A DNA stretch of 64,000 nucleotides from Epsilonproteobacteria bacterium tcs-49 (GTDB lineage Bacteria; Campylobacterota; Campylobacteria; Campylobacterales; Sulfurovaceae). Shown piece after piece: positions 19,734-28,546 of this stretch. How positions within the stretch are numbered: position 1 is the stretch's first letter; each line of letters starts with the position of its first letter. The position numbers and the translations under genes were made by a program. The stretch is taken from assembly GCA_002049495.1 (NCBI GenBank), contig LLYS01000006.1:62001-126000 (forward strand), written 5' to 3'. The notes beneath the pieces were generated by a model that was given only the letters and a program-made list of their open reading frames with translations, was not told the DNA's origin and searched no databases.

Positions 19734-20900
19734 ATGAGACCAAGTAATTTAAATAAACGGCACAGGCAAGCCTCGGTTTTGAAATTCGCCTCGATGTTTG
19801 CGATCCTCTTTTCGGTGGCATTTTTACTCTTTTTCCTTAGCGATATGCTTCTCAAAGGCTACCCTGCGTTCCAGCAGGCGCAGGTGAAAGTGACGATGCA
19901 CTACACCGAAGAAAGCAGGGAAAATCCCTCCTGGGCGCTCAGTGACGAAGATTACGAAACGTTGATTGAAAACAGAATCCTGACGGAGTTTTGGGACGTG
20001 AATTTTGTCAACCGCTTTAAAGCCAACCCCGACCTTATGGGCTCAAGCGAGCAGATGTGGGTACTTGCCAGCTCCAACGTCGACCAGTATCTCAAAGGGC
20101 ACCACAACACGCTTCCCGATGAAGTGAAGCCGATCGTGGATCGCTTGCGCGAAGAGGGGAGAATTGAGCTGATGTTCAATGAAGCTTTTTTCACTACGGG
20201 GGATTCAAAAACCCCGGAAAACGCGGGGCTTTTCTCCGCTTTGATCGGGTCGGTGTTGACGCTGTTTGTTACCATGGCTTTTTCTCTGCCCATCGGGATT
20301 ATGAGTGCGATCTATCTTGAAGAGTTCGCTCCAAAGAACAAGTTTATCGATTTTATCGAGATGAATATCAACAATCTGGCGGCGATCCCCTCGATCCTCT
20401 ATGGTCTGCTGGGGCTGGCGATCTTTATCAACACCTTCGGTATGCCCAGATCCTCCGCGCTTGTCGGGGGGATGACCCTGGGGCTTATGACGCTGCCCAT
20501 TATCATCGTCAGCTCCAAAGCAGCGCTCAAATCCGTCCCCGCTTCGATCCGCCACGCGGGTCTTGGGGTCGGGTTGACCAAGTGGCAGGTGATCAAAGAC
20601 CACGTACTGCCCGTAGCGATGCCCGGGATTTTGACCGGGGCGATCATCGGGCTGGCACAGGCTATCGGGGAGACGGCACCGCTTATTATGGTGGGGATGA
20701 TCGCTTTTATCCCCGACGCTCCCACTAGCGTTACCCAGGCCGCTACCGTGCTGCCCGCGCAGATCTTTACCTGGGCGGGGATGCCCGAGGGCGGCTACAT
20801 AGAGAAAACCGCGGCGGGTATTTTGGTCCTGCTTACGGTGATGATTTCGATGAACGGCATCGCGATCTATCTAAGAAATAAATTTCAAACACGATGGTAA
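19734..20900 (+). CDS. pstA: Phosphate ABC transporter permease PstA
   Basis: The 388-residue second permease. A single TM segment (residues 22-45) is followed by about 100 hydrophilic residues (45-145), then the permease core with SLPIGIMSAIYLEEFAP, LAAIPSILYGLLG, and the EAA loop GLGVGLTKWQVIKDHVLP near residues 283-300. E. coli PstA is about 296 residues and lacks such a long first periplasmic region, so the protein carries an insert. GGGAG precedes the ATG. It pairs with PstC to form the channel. Confidence 0.95.
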   Translation: MRPSNLNKRHRQASVLKFASMFAILFSVAFLLFFLSDMLLKGYPAFQQAQVKVTMHYTEESRENPSWALSDEDYETLIENRILTEFWDVNFVNRFKANPDLMGSSEQMWVLASSNVDQYLKGHHNTLPDEVKPIVDRLREEGRIELMFNEAFFTTGDSKTPENAGLFSALIGSVLTLFVTMAFSLPIGIMSAIYLEEFAPKNKFIDFIEMNINNLAAIPSILYGLLGLAIFINTFGMPRSSALVGGMTLGLMTLPIIIVSSKAALKSVPASIRHAGLGVGLTKWQVIKDHVLPVAMPGILTGAIIGLAQAIGETAPLIMVGMIAFIPDAPTSVTQAATVLPAQIFTWAGMPEGGYIEKTAAGILVLLTVMISMNGIAIYLRNKFQTRW

Positions 20901-20934
20901 GATTAGAACACTTTAATAATAGGGAGCAATGTAT

Positions 20935-21690
20935 ATGGAAAATATAGTATCGGTTGAAAACTTGAATCTCTGGTACGGGGATAATCAAGCGCTGAAAAAT
21001 ATCAATATCAATATGTATAAACACAAAATCACCGCGCTTATCGGACCTTCCGGTTGTGGGAAATCTACCTTTTTGCGGGTGATTAATCGCATGAACGACC
21101 TGATTGACTCGGTGCATATCGAAGGCAAGGTCAAAGTAGACAACGAAGATATCTACGCCAAGGGCGTGGACGTGGTTTCGGTGCGTAAAAAGGTGGGGAT
21201 GGTGTTTCAAAAACCAAACCCCTTTCCCAAAAGCATCTTTGAGAATATCGCCTACGCCCCCAGAGTACACGGGATGGTTTCAAAAAAAGAGGAGGAAGAT
21301 CTCGTGGAGCGCGCGCTAAAAGGTGCCGGCTTGTGGGATGAAGTCAAAGACTCCCTGCACGAACCCGGTACCAGCCTCAGCGGCGGGCAGCAGCAGCGTC
21401 TGTGCATCGCCAGGGCGATCGCGGTCAAGCCCGAAGTGATCTTAATGGATGAACCCACCAGTGCGCTGGACCCCATCAGTACCGAAAAGATCGAAGCTTT
21501 GATGCTTGAGCTTAAGAAAAACTACAGCATCATCACCGTTACGCACAATATGCAGCAAGCGTCCAGGATCGCCGATTATACGGCCTTTTTCCACTTGGGT
21601 GATCTCGTAGAGTATGACGAAACGGAATCGATTTTTCTTAATCCCAAAGAGAAACGGACGGAAGATTACATCACAGGAAGGTTTGGATAA
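20935..21690 (+). CDS. pstB: Phosphate ABC transporter ATP-binding protein
   Basis: PstB powers phosphate import. The 251-residue ATPase has Walker [14 protein letters not shown]-loop [10 protein letters not shown], signature [15 protein letters not shown], Walker [13 protein letters not shown] and H-loop TVTHNMQQ, all intact. The ATG at 20935 has GGGAG 8 bases upstream; the one at 20929 is too close to it. The stop overlaps the phoU start by one base (TAATG), so phoU is translationally coupled. Confidence 0.97.
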   Translation: MENIVSVENLNLWYGDNQALKNININMYKHKITALIGPSGCGKSTFLRVINRMNDLIDSVHIEGKVKVDNEDIYAKGVDVVSVRKKVGMVFQKPNPFPKSIFENIAYAPRVHGMVSKKEEEDLVERALKGAGLWDEVKDSLHEPGTSLSGGQQQRLCIARAIAVKPEVILMDEPTSALDPISTEKIEALMLELKKNYSIITVTHNMQQASRIADYTAFFHLGDLVEYDETESIFLNPKEKRTEDYITGRFG

Positions 21691-22355
21691 TGTTAAAAAA
21701 TTACAGAAGAAAACTCGACGATATCGAAAACAACCTTTTGCGGATGGTGGATATTATCCTGACCGCAAACAGCGGAATGCTAAACGCCACCAAGGAGAAA
21801 GATTACGACTTTTTCGGCAGTTGCGAAAAGCAGCTTAAAGTGATCGAGGATTTGGCGTTTAAAGTGGACAATACCATCGTAACGACGCTGGCGCTGTTTT
21901 CTCCGGAAGCGAAGGACCTGCGGGAGTTGGTGGCGATCTTAAAGATCACCAACGAACTTTCCCGTGCCAGATCCAACGTCAAAAACTACGCGCTGGATAT
22001 GAAAAAATATTTTGCCGAAGGGTTGTTTGACGAAAGAACGATCAACAATATCATTTTGCTGCAGGAAAGTTCCATCAAGTCTTTCCGCGCCGTGGTGGAG
22101 ATGATCAAATCCGACGATGAGAATGAATCGGAAAAGCTTTACAACTCCATCCTCGTCGAGGAGGACAAAGCCGATGAACTCTATCTGATGATCGAACAGG
22201 AGGTGCTTGCGACGGTGTGTGATAACAGCAAGATCTCCGTGGATAAGATGAATTCGCTCAAAGCGATCCGCAAGCTTGAGAAGGTCACGGACCGTGCCGT
22301 GGGCGTAGCCGATCTGATCATGTTCGCACAAACGGGCGGCGAAATCACGCACTAA
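21690..22355 (+). CDS. phoU: Phosphate transport system regulator PhoU
   Basis: PhoU links the state of the Pst transporter to the PhoR kinase and keeps the regulon off when phosphate is plentiful. The 221-residue all-helical product has two repeats, with metal-site segments near EKQLKVIEDLAFKVDN and VEEDKADELYLMIEQEV. Length is normal. It starts within the pstB stop codon and is followed after 39 bases by the PhoB-like gene. Confidence 0.93.
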   Translation: MLKNYRRKLDDIENNLLRMVDIILTANSGMLNATKEKDYDFFGSCEKQLKVIEDLAFKVDNTIVTTLALFSPEAKDLRELVAILKITNELSRARSNVKNYALDMKKYFAEGLFDERTINNIILLQESSIKSFRAVVEMIKSDDENESEKLYNSILVEEDKADELYLMIEQEVLATVCDNSKISVDKMNSLKAIRKLEKVTDRAVGVADLIMFAQTGGEITH

Positions 22356-22394
22356 TTATGCTACAATTAAATATCACTATATAGAGGGAAGAGT

Positions 22395-23075
22395 TTGGAA
22401 CATAACGGATTGAATACGATCTTGATTGTCGAGGATGAAGAGGATATCTTGGAATTGATCGAATTCACTTTGCAAAAAGAGGGCTACGATACGGTAGGGC
22501 TGACCGATACCAAGCTCGTCGAAAAACTGCTTGAGGAGGAGGATGTGGATCTGATTTTGATGGATCGCAACCTTCCCAGCGTCGACGGTGCGGATTTTAT
22601 CAACTCCCTCCGGGAGCGCGGTTTGAACCAGCCCGTGATCTACGTAACGGCCAAAGACGCCGAAGGCGACGTCCTGGAGGGCTTTGAAAAAGGCGGGGAC
22701 GACTATATCACCAAACCCTTCAGCCTGCAAGAACTCATCGCCCGAGTGAAAGCGGTTTTAAAACGTACGAAAAAAGAGCTCAAGGTGCTCAAAGTCGCCG
22801 ATATTATCTACAAAAGCGCGTCAAAAGAGTTTTTTATCGATGAGGAAAAGATCCGCCTGACCCATTTAGAGCACGATCTTTTGCTGGAGTTTATGAAAAA
22901 CCAGGGGATGCTGCTGACTCGGGAGTATCTGCTTGAAAACGTATGGAAAGATTCTTTGGACAAGCAGCTCAAAACCGTCAACGTGGCGATCAAGCGCTTA
23001 AAAGAGAAGATCGATCCACAGGGTGAAAAGCGCTATATTCGATCCGTTCGGGGCGAGGGATACATTTTTTGTTAA
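22395..23075 (+). CDS. phoB: PhoB-like OmpR-family response regulator
   Basis: A 226-residue two-domain regulator. The receiver has TILIVEDEEDI, phospho-acceptor Asp in DLILMDRNLPSVDG near residue 56, and Lys in DYITKPFSLQEL. The C-terminal winged helix shows IRLTHLEHDLLLEF, LTREYLLENVW, and the wing RYIRSVRGEGYIF. The start is a TTG with GAGGGAAGAG upstream; a TACAAT-like -10 lies about 30 bases before it, so it may also have its own promoter. Its place after phoU and the PHO boxes nearby support the PhoB assignment. It overlaps the kinase gene. Confidence 0.9.
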   Translation: MEHNGLNTILIVEDEEDILELIEFTLQKEGYDTVGLTDTKLVEKLLEEEDVDLILMDRNLPSVDGADFINSLRERGLNQPVIYVTAKDAEGDVLEGFEKGGDDYITKPFSLQELIARVKAVLKRTKKELKVLKVADIIYKSASKEFFIDEEKIRLTHLEHDLLLEFMKNQGMLLTREYLLENVWKDSLDKQLKTVNVAIKRLKEKIDPQGEKRYIRSVRGEGYIFC

Positions 23076-24445
23076 AAACCGATCAACTCTTTCTCCGCAA
23101 TTTCCTGTTGATCTTGCTGCTCGTTCTTTTGGCTTCGGGCACCGCAACCTACGTCTGGTTCAAAAACATCTACCTTGCCCAGATCAAAACCAACCTTTCG
23201 CAAAATATCGATTCCGTTTCTTTGGTACTGCCAAACCTGGAATCCGTCGACGATTTTGTACAGGAGTATAGGAAAAAAACGGGGCTCCGTATCACCTTTA
23301 TCGCCCTTGACGGCCGGGTTCTCGCCGAAAGCCACGAAGATAAAACCCTCATGGAAAACCACCTCCACCGCGATGAGATCAGGCAGTTGAAAACGGCGAA
23401 GATGGGCCACTCCATCCGCTACTCCAAAACCCTGGGCAAGGAGTATCTCTATGTCGTCAAACAGATAGAGACGGAGGAAAAAGAGAGGGTGTATCTGCGT
23501 ATGGCCGATGATATCGAAAAGATCCGTGAAGGGTTTTTCAGCCTCTCCATGCAGATTATCGTCATCTTTGTGCTTTCTTTTATCATCGCCGTGGCGCTGG
23601 CGCTCAATATCAACAAAAGGTTAAAAAAGGAGACGGAAAATATCCTGGAGATTTTGCATATGCTTCTGGATAAAAAGAACTTTGAAATCGAGCGGATGGG
23701 GGAGCTGTATGAGTTTAACAAGATTACCCAACTGCTCGAGATCGTGGGCAGTAAGCTCAAACACCGAGAAAACCTCAAATCCAAGCAAAACGCCAAGCTC
23801 AAATTGGCCAACCGCCAAAAGGATGAGATCATCTCCGCGCTGAGTCACGAGTTTAAAAACCCAATCGCCGTGATAACGGGGTATTGCGAAAGCATGATCG
23901 GGCAGCAGATGGACCAAAGCATCGCCGATAAGTTTTTGAAAAAGATTGAAAACAACGCCCACAAGATGAGTGCGATTATCGACAAGCTGCGCCTTGCCAT
24001 CTCCCTGGAAGACGGGAGAAAAAACCTCAATTTCGAGCATTGCGATCTTCGTGGGCTGTGTGAAGAGTTAGCACAGGATATCAAGCAAAGTTACAAGGGG
24101 CGTGAAATCCACATCGAAGGGGAGGGGGTCTTTATCGAAGCCGATCCGGTACTCTTTGGCGTGGCCTTGACAAATCTGATGGAAAACGCGCTCAAATACT
24201 CCGAAAACGATGTGGAGGTCGTGGTACGCAAAGATTACGTCAAGGTGGTGGACCACGGGATCGGGATGGAGAAAAAGGAGCTTGAAAAGATTACCGACAA
24301 ATTCTACCGCGTCAGCACCAACCGCTGGAACAACTCCCTGGGGCTTGGGCTGAACATCGTCGATAACATCGTCCGCCTTCACGGGTTTACCCTGCAGATT
24401 ATGAGTCAAAAAAATATCGGCTCCACCTTCAAAATCACCTTTTAA
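23069..24445 (+). CDS. phoR: PhoR-like sensor histidine kinase
   Basis: A 458-residue membrane kinase. Two TM segments (residues 7-27 and about 155-177) flank a 125-residue extracytoplasmic domain. HisKA follows with ISALSHEFKNPIAVITGY (phospho-His about 259), then the ATPase domain with NLMENALKYSEN, VDHGIGM and NNSLGLGLNIVDN. The TTG start overlaps phoB by 7 bases. Role as the phosphate sensor is inferred from context: it lies between phoU-phoB and pit. Unlike E. coli PhoR it has a sizeable periplasmic domain and no obvious PAS domain. Confidence 0.88.
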   Translation: MLKTDQLFLRNFLLILLLVLLASGTATYVWFKNIYLAQIKTNLSQNIDSVSLVLPNLESVDDFVQEYRKKTGLRITFIALDGRVLAESHEDKTLMENHLHRDEIRQLKTAKMGHSIRYSKTLGKEYLYVVKQIETEEKERVYLRMADDIEKIREGFFSLSMQIIVIFVLSFIIAVALALNINKRLKKETENILEILHMLLDKKNFEIERMGELYEFNKITQLLEIVGSKLKHRENLKSKQNAKLKLANRQKDEIISALSHEFKNPIAVITGYCESMIGQQMDQSIADKFLKKIENNAHKMSAIIDKLRLAISLEDGRKNLNFEHCDLRGLCEELAQDIKQSYKGREIHIEGEGVFIEADPVLFGVALTNLMENALKYSENDVEVVVRKDYVKVVDHGIGMEKKELEKITDKFYRVSTNRWNNSLGLGLNIVDNIVRLHGFTLQIMSQKNIGSTFKITF

Positions 24446-24451
24446 CCCCCT

Positions 24452-24485
24452 TCGTAATCGCAATGTAATAAAGTTTTGCTATGAT
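24452..24485 (+). promoter_or_regulatory. PHO-box-like repeats before pit
   Basis: Two adjacent 11-bp units, TCGTAATCGCA (24452-24462) and ATGTAATAAAG (24463-24473), are followed by TATGAT (24480-24485), the same geometry as before pstS. Further TTACA units 11 and 10 bases apart occur near 24612-24637 on the opposite strand. This suggests Pho control of the pit gene. Confidence 0.55.
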
Positions 24486-24671
24486 GTTGCGATCAAATTG
24501 AAAAAAATTTGAAAATTTGTCCTGCGAAAAGTAGTAATATTTTATAGAGAACCCCCACAAAAACGCAATTTTCCCCATATCTTTGCTTAAGAAAGCTTTA
24601 ACGAATACTCATTACAATACCGTTATAAATTATTACAGGGTGTAATCAAAAACCCTTCAAAGAGGCTTGTA

Positions 24672-26255
24672 ATGGATATGAAAACCGTTGGCAAAGTAAA
24701 TAAGTACACGGAAAAATCCCAGACGGGATTTGCCCGTGCGTCTTTGGCACTGCTGTTCGTATTTGCCGTTTTTATGTGGAGTTATCTGACTCTGGGTGAC
24801 GTGGCGAATAATACATTTTTAATTATCGGTGCGGTATTTGGCGCTTATATGGCGATCAACATCGGGGCAAACGATGTGGCAAACAACGTCGGGCCGGCCG
24901 TGGGCTCAAAAGCTTTGACGCTTTTTTGGGCGATCGTTATCGCCGCCGTTTTTGAAGCGATGGGTGCGATTATCGCCGGCGGGGATGTCGTGGGAACGAT
25001 CAAAAAGGGGATTATCGATCCCGCGTTGATCGGTGATCCCGAAATCTTTATCTGGGCTATGACCGCCGCGCTGCTCGCTGCCGCACTGTGGCTCAATTTC
25101 GCCACATCGGTGGGGGCTCCCGTATCGACGACGCACTCCATCGTCGGCGGGGTGATGGGCGCGGGTATCGCCGCAGCCGGTTTTGCCATCGTCTCCTGGG
25201 GTACGATGGGCGCAATCGCGGCCAGTTGGGTCATCTCTCCCGTTTTGGGGGGCATGATCGCCGCGGGCTTTCTCTTTTTCATCAAAAAAACCATCGTGTA
25301 TCAAGAAGATATGGTCGAGGGTGCGAAAAAAGTAGTTCCACTGCTTATCGCAGCCATGAGTTGGGCTTTTGCGACCTATCTTATGGTCAAAGGGATCAAG
25401 AAAGTTATCAAGGTCGATTTTCTCATGGCGTTGGTATTGGGCTTTGTCATCGCAGCGGCGATCTATTTTTTTGTCAAACCCATGATCGAAAAGGCGGCAC
25501 GGAAGCTTAAAAACGACCGCGATAACGTCAATACGCTTTTTACGATCCCGCTTATCTTTGCCGCGGCTCTTTTGAGTTTTGCCCACGGGGCCAACGACGT
25601 GGCAAACGCTATCGGTCCCTTGGCTGCGATCAACGATGCGATCATGGGCGGTGCTATCGCCGATAAGGTGCAGATCCCCTTTTGGGTTTTAGCCGTCGGG
25701 GCGTTCGGTATCTCGGTGGGACTCGCGCTCTACGGTCCGAGGCTGATCAAAACCGTCGGCAGCGAAATTACCGAACTGGATCAGATGCGAGCCTACTCCA
25801 TCGCCATGGCGGCGGCGATCACCGTGATCATCGCTTCGCAGTTGGGACTTCCCGTCAGCTCCACCCACATCGCCGTCGGCGGGGTTTTTGGAGTAGGGTT
25901 CTTGCGCGAGTGGCTCAACTCCAGCGAATCCAACTGGATAAAAGAGACCAAAGAGAATTTCAAGCGCCACAAAAAGGAGCATGCGGAGTATGAGGATGAG
26001 TTGAAAGCTTTGGTGGATCTGGAGAGTAAGCAGAAGGAAAACTACGAGCGTATCGTAGAGTTGTATCGCCTTATCGAAGAGAAAGAGGAGATTTTAAAAT
26101 CCGAGAAAAAGGATTTCAAAGCGGCCAAAAAGGTGCAATACGTCAAACGCCACACCGTCAAAAAGATCGTATACGCCTGGATCATCACCGTTCCCGCGGC
26201 TGCACTGATCAGTTCGGGGATCTTTTTCATGATCAAGGGGATCATGGCGGGTTAA
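24672..26255 (+). CDS. pit: Inorganic phosphate transporter, PiT family
   Basis: A 527-residue membrane carrier that takes up phosphate (often as a metal-phosphate complex) with protons or sodium. The two inverted PHO4 repeats are clear: NIGANDVANNVGPAVGSKAL near residue 60 and AHGANDVANAIGPLAA near residue 306. Both GANDVAN motifs are intact, and PVSTTHSIVGGVMGAG and PVSSTHIAVGGVFGVG are also present. Residues about 420-490 form a charged, coiled-coil-prone cytoplasmic segment before a last TM helix. It is transcribed in the same direction as the pst-pho genes, behind its own PHO-like box. Confidence 0.95.
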   Translation: MDMKTVGKVNKYTEKSQTGFARASLALLFVFAVFMWSYLTLGDVANNTFLIIGAVFGAYMAINIGANDVANNVGPAVGSKALTLFWAIVIAAVFEAMGAIIAGGDVVGTIKKGIIDPALIGDPEIFIWAMTAALLAAALWLNFATSVGAPVSTTHSIVGGVMGAGIAAAGFAIVSWGTMGAIAASWVISPVLGGMIAAGFLFFIKKTIVYQEDMVEGAKKVVPLLIAAMSWAFATYLMVKGIKKVIKVDFLMALVLGFVIAAAIYFFVKPMIEKAARKLKNDRDNVNTLFTIPLIFAAALLSFAHGANDVANAIGPLAAINDAIMGGAIADKVQIPFWVLAVGAFGISVGLALYGPRLIKTVGSEITELDQMRAYSIAMAAAITVIIASQLGLPVSSTHIAVGGVFGVGFLREWLNSSESNWIKETKENFKRHKKEHAEYEDELKALVDLESKQKENYERIVELYRLIEEKEEILKSEKKDFKAAKKVQYVKRHTVKKIVYAWIITVPAAALISSGIFFMIKGIMAG

Positions 26256-26337
26256 ATTGCTCCGCAGCAGGGCTTTCGCCTTGCGGGCGCCGTGGACCAC
26301 GTCGCTTAATTGCGTTTATATTTAATAATATGATATA

Positions 26338-26595
26338 CTATTTTTTCTTCTTTTTTGAAAATCCGGAGTTTTTGGATTTTTTATTAAGATCAAGATCGCC
26401 GATCACCTCTTTGTAATCGATCCCCTCCTGCTGCATCTTGGCAAAGCAGGCGGCGATAACCGCTATGGTGTTGGGGACTTCCTCTTTCTTCTTGTAGGAT
26501 TGCACATTTTTTTCGCTCACTTTGATCAAACTGGTGAATTTGGGAATAGTCGTTTCCGCATCCAGCAACAGTTTTTTAAACTCGATAAATGTCAT
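26338..26595 (-). CDS. Small HTH-like hypothetical protein with polylysine tail
   Basis: An 85-residue basic protein. Residues 1-60 are helical with a pattern like a phage-type helix-turn-helix (FTSLIKVSEKNVQSYKKK, then VPNTIAVIAACFAKM), similar to plasmid/Xre-type DNA-binding proteins. The end is six lysines followed by the stop. A GGGGT site precedes the ATG. I do not recognise a named family. It stands alone between pit (convergent) and tetR. Confidence 0.65.
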   Translation of the reverse strand: MTFIEFKKLLLDAETTIPKFTSLIKVSEKNVQSYKKKEEVPNTIAVIAACFAKMQQEGIDYKEVIGDLDLNKKSKNSGFSKKKKK

Positions 26596-26670
26596 TGTAA
26601 CCCCGATTGAGAAATTTATTACGTAATTATATAGATAGAACAGTAAAAGTTTGATTACATTTTGTAATAA

Positions 26671-27282
26671 TCATGGGGAATTGTCGTTTTTTACACTCTC
26701 CCAGAAAAACTCCGTATGCTTTTCAAACATCGATGCCGTGACGTTGGTGGATTTCTTATCGGTTTTTTGCAGCACTATCTGCATCTGGTAAAAAAACAGC
26801 GGGGAGAGAAACTCGTTTGCCAAAAGCAGGGGATCGCCGGATTTGATAATCCCGTTTTGCATAAAAAGAAAAAATATTTGAGAAAGCTTTTTAAGATTGT
26901 GCTGGTAAAAGTGCTCGTTGAAACTGTTGCGCACGCTCTCGTTTTGAAACAGTTCAATCATCATGATTTTAAAAATCTTTTCATTTTTGCCGTCGAAACT
27001 GATCAGTTTAAAAACGGTCACGAACTCCGTGAGAAAAAGTTTGTTTTTTTCCAGGATAGACTCTTCATCATATTTCTCATACAACTCATTGAGCGCATTG
27101 GCACCGATATCTTGAATGATACGGTTAAAGATATCCTCCTTGTTTTTAAAGTGGTTATACAGCGCTCCTTGCTTGATACCTACCTCCGCGGCGATCTTTC
27201 GCACCGTCGTTCCCTTATATCCCAGCTCCGAGAAGAGGGCGATAGCGGATTTTAAAATTTTTTCCTTTGTAGAAAGGGCCAT
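26671..27282 (-). CDS. TetR-family transcriptional regulator
   Basis: A 203-residue repressor. The N-terminal helix-turn-helix is typical (KEKILKSAIALFSELGYKG, then VRKIAAEVGIKQGALYNHF), and the helical ligand domain follows. AGGAG lies 5 bases before the ATG. Upstream is an array of four palindromic operators with exact 43-bp spacing, the nearest lying directly upstream of the -10 box, so it almost certainly represses itself. No efflux pump, enzyme or divergent gene adjoins it, so its other targets are unknown. Confidence 0.93.
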   Translation of the reverse strand: MALSTKEKILKSAIALFSELGYKGTTVRKIAAEVGIKQGALYNHFKNKEDIFNRIIQDIGANALNELYEKYDEESILEKNKLFLTEFVTVFKLISFDGKNEKIFKIMMIELFQNESVRNSFNEHFYQHNLKKLSQIFFLFMQNGIIKSGDPLLLANEFLSPLFFYQMQIVLQKTDKKSTNVTASMFEKHTEFFWESVKNDNSP

Positions 27283-27312
27283 GGAAACTCCTAAAACAGA
27301 TACTTCTCACGT

Positions 27313-27462
27313 ATTATAGTGAACAATCGTTCATATGTCAACAAAGAGCCGCATGGAGAAGGTGAACAACTGTTCATACGGCAACAGGAGGGAGCGTTTT
27401 GAATATGAACAACCGTTCATAAGCCGGATAGGTATACTCGCCACTAAGTGAACAATCGTTCA
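27313..27462 (-). promoter_or_regulatory. tetR promoter and four-operator array with 43-bp period
   Basis: Four near-identical palindromes TGAAC-N4-GTTCA lie at 27320-27333, 27363-27376, 27406-27419 and 27449-27462. Each start is exactly 43 bases from the last, about four helical turns, so all face one side of the DNA. The centres read AATC, AACT, AACC and AATC. On the minus strand a TATAAT (27318-27313) sits next to the first operator, which therefore covers the spacer/-35 zone of the tetR promoter. The 29-base spacers begin alike (TATG, TACG, TAAG), hinting at tandem duplication. Confidence 0.85.
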
Positions 27463-27666
27463 TCTTTAAAGCATCTATATTTAGGGTTTTTGAGAGTTAC
27501 TAAATACTATGGTATAGAGTGGAAAAACGCTACGTTTAACGGCTTTTCCCGGTTTGAGCGCGCCGTTTTGCCCGTATCAGTGATCAGAAGATGTCCAGGG
27601 GGAGAAAAATCCCGTATAGTTTGAAAAAAAGAGTCGGGGTAAAAGGGATAAATATAAAAATTTCGA
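27463..27666. other. Gene-free stretch between operator array and kdsB terminator
   Basis: About 200 bases with no credible coding frame on either strand and no recognised RNA. It may be the remains of a gene once controlled by the TetR operators, but I see no homology to support this. Confidence 0.4.
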
Positions 27667-27694
27667 GTAACTCATATTAAAAAATATGAGTTAC
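27667..27694 (-). terminator. Rho-independent terminator of kdsB
   Basis: A perfect 12-bp inverted repeat GTAACTCATATT/AATATGAGTTAC with a 4-base loop lies 11 bases past the kdsB stop. On the minus strand it is followed by TCGAAATTTTTAT, a moderate U-rich tract. It separates kdsB transcription from tetR. Confidence 0.8.
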
Positions 27695-27705
27695 GGAAGA
27701 AGGGG

Positions 27706-28425
27706 TTATTTGCTGAAGTAGGCTTTTGCTTTTTCTAAATCTTCGGGGGTGTCGATGCCGAAGCTTTCCGTCGCGACACCGGTCATCGCTACTTTATAGC
27801 CGTGGTAAATCGCCCGCAGCTGCTCCAGTTTTTCGATATCCTCCAAAGGAGCTTCGGGTAAAGCGCAGAAACGCTCCAAGCTTTTTTTGGTATATCCGTA
27901 CAGACCCAGGTGGCCTTTAAACTCATCGTAGCGACCGTCCCGGGGATAGGGCAGCAGACTTCTGGAAAAGTAGACGGCGTGTTCTCCGGCGTTGAGGATC
28001 ACTTTGACCAGGTTGGGATCCTTTGCCTGTTCCGCCGAGATCTTTTTGTAGGCGCTGTTGAGCATAATTTCGCTGTCGTGGCGGTGCCGCCGGGTCAACT
28101 CCAGGACCTGCGCGACCACCTCCTTTTCGATAAAGGGTTCGTCGCCCTGGACGTTGACGATCACCTCCTCATCGCGCAGCCCCAGCTTTGCAGCCGCTTC
28201 ATTGATGCGGTCGGTACCGCTTTTGTGGTTTGCCGAAGTCAAAACCGCTTCAAAATCGTACTCTTTCGCTAGGGCGACCACTTCGGGAGAGTCCGTAGCG
28301 ATAGCGACGCTATCAAGCTCCTTGACCTGCATAGCGGTGCGTACTACCATGGGGATGCCGTCAATAGGTGCCAAGACCTTTCGGGGAAAGCGCGAGGAAT
28401 CGATGCGCGCGGGTATTATAATCAT
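27706..28425 (-). CDS. kdsB: 3-deoxy-manno-octulosonate cytidylyltransferase
   Basis: KdsB activates KDO as CMP-KDO for lipopolysaccharide core synthesis. The 239-residue product shows the CTP-binding start IIPARIDSSRFPRKVLAPIDG, NVQGDEPFIE near residue 92, and FSRSLLPYPRD and the C-terminal GIDTPEDLEKA. AAGG precedes the ATG by 8 bases. Length is normal. A hairpin terminator follows. Confidence 0.97.
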   Translation of the reverse strand: MIIIPARIDSSRFPRKVLAPIDGIPMVVRTAMQVKELDSVAIATDSPEVVALAKEYDFEAVLTSANHKSGTDRINEAAAKLGLRDEEVIVNVQGDEPFIEKEVVAQVLELTRRHRHDSEIMLNSAYKKISAEQAKDPNLVKVILNAGEHAVYFSRSLLPYPRDGRYDEFKGHLGLYGYTKKSLERFCALPEAPLEDIEKLEQLRAIYHGYKVAMTGVATESFGIDTPEDLEKAKAYFSK

Positions 28426-28546
28426 CTGTGTTACCTTTTGTATGCAAGATCATATTATCTCTTATCAAAGTTTTCTCGGGCTTGAGATTTAATTTACTCT
28501 TACATTTTTGTATGATATTCTATCAAAAAACCCAAGGAGTTCCTCT

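Noticed and set aside
27320-27462. Regularly spaced palindromes as a small CRISPR array
   Set aside because: The 14-bp units are too short for CRISPR repeats, the spacers resemble each other at their starts, and the sites adjoin a tetR promoter.
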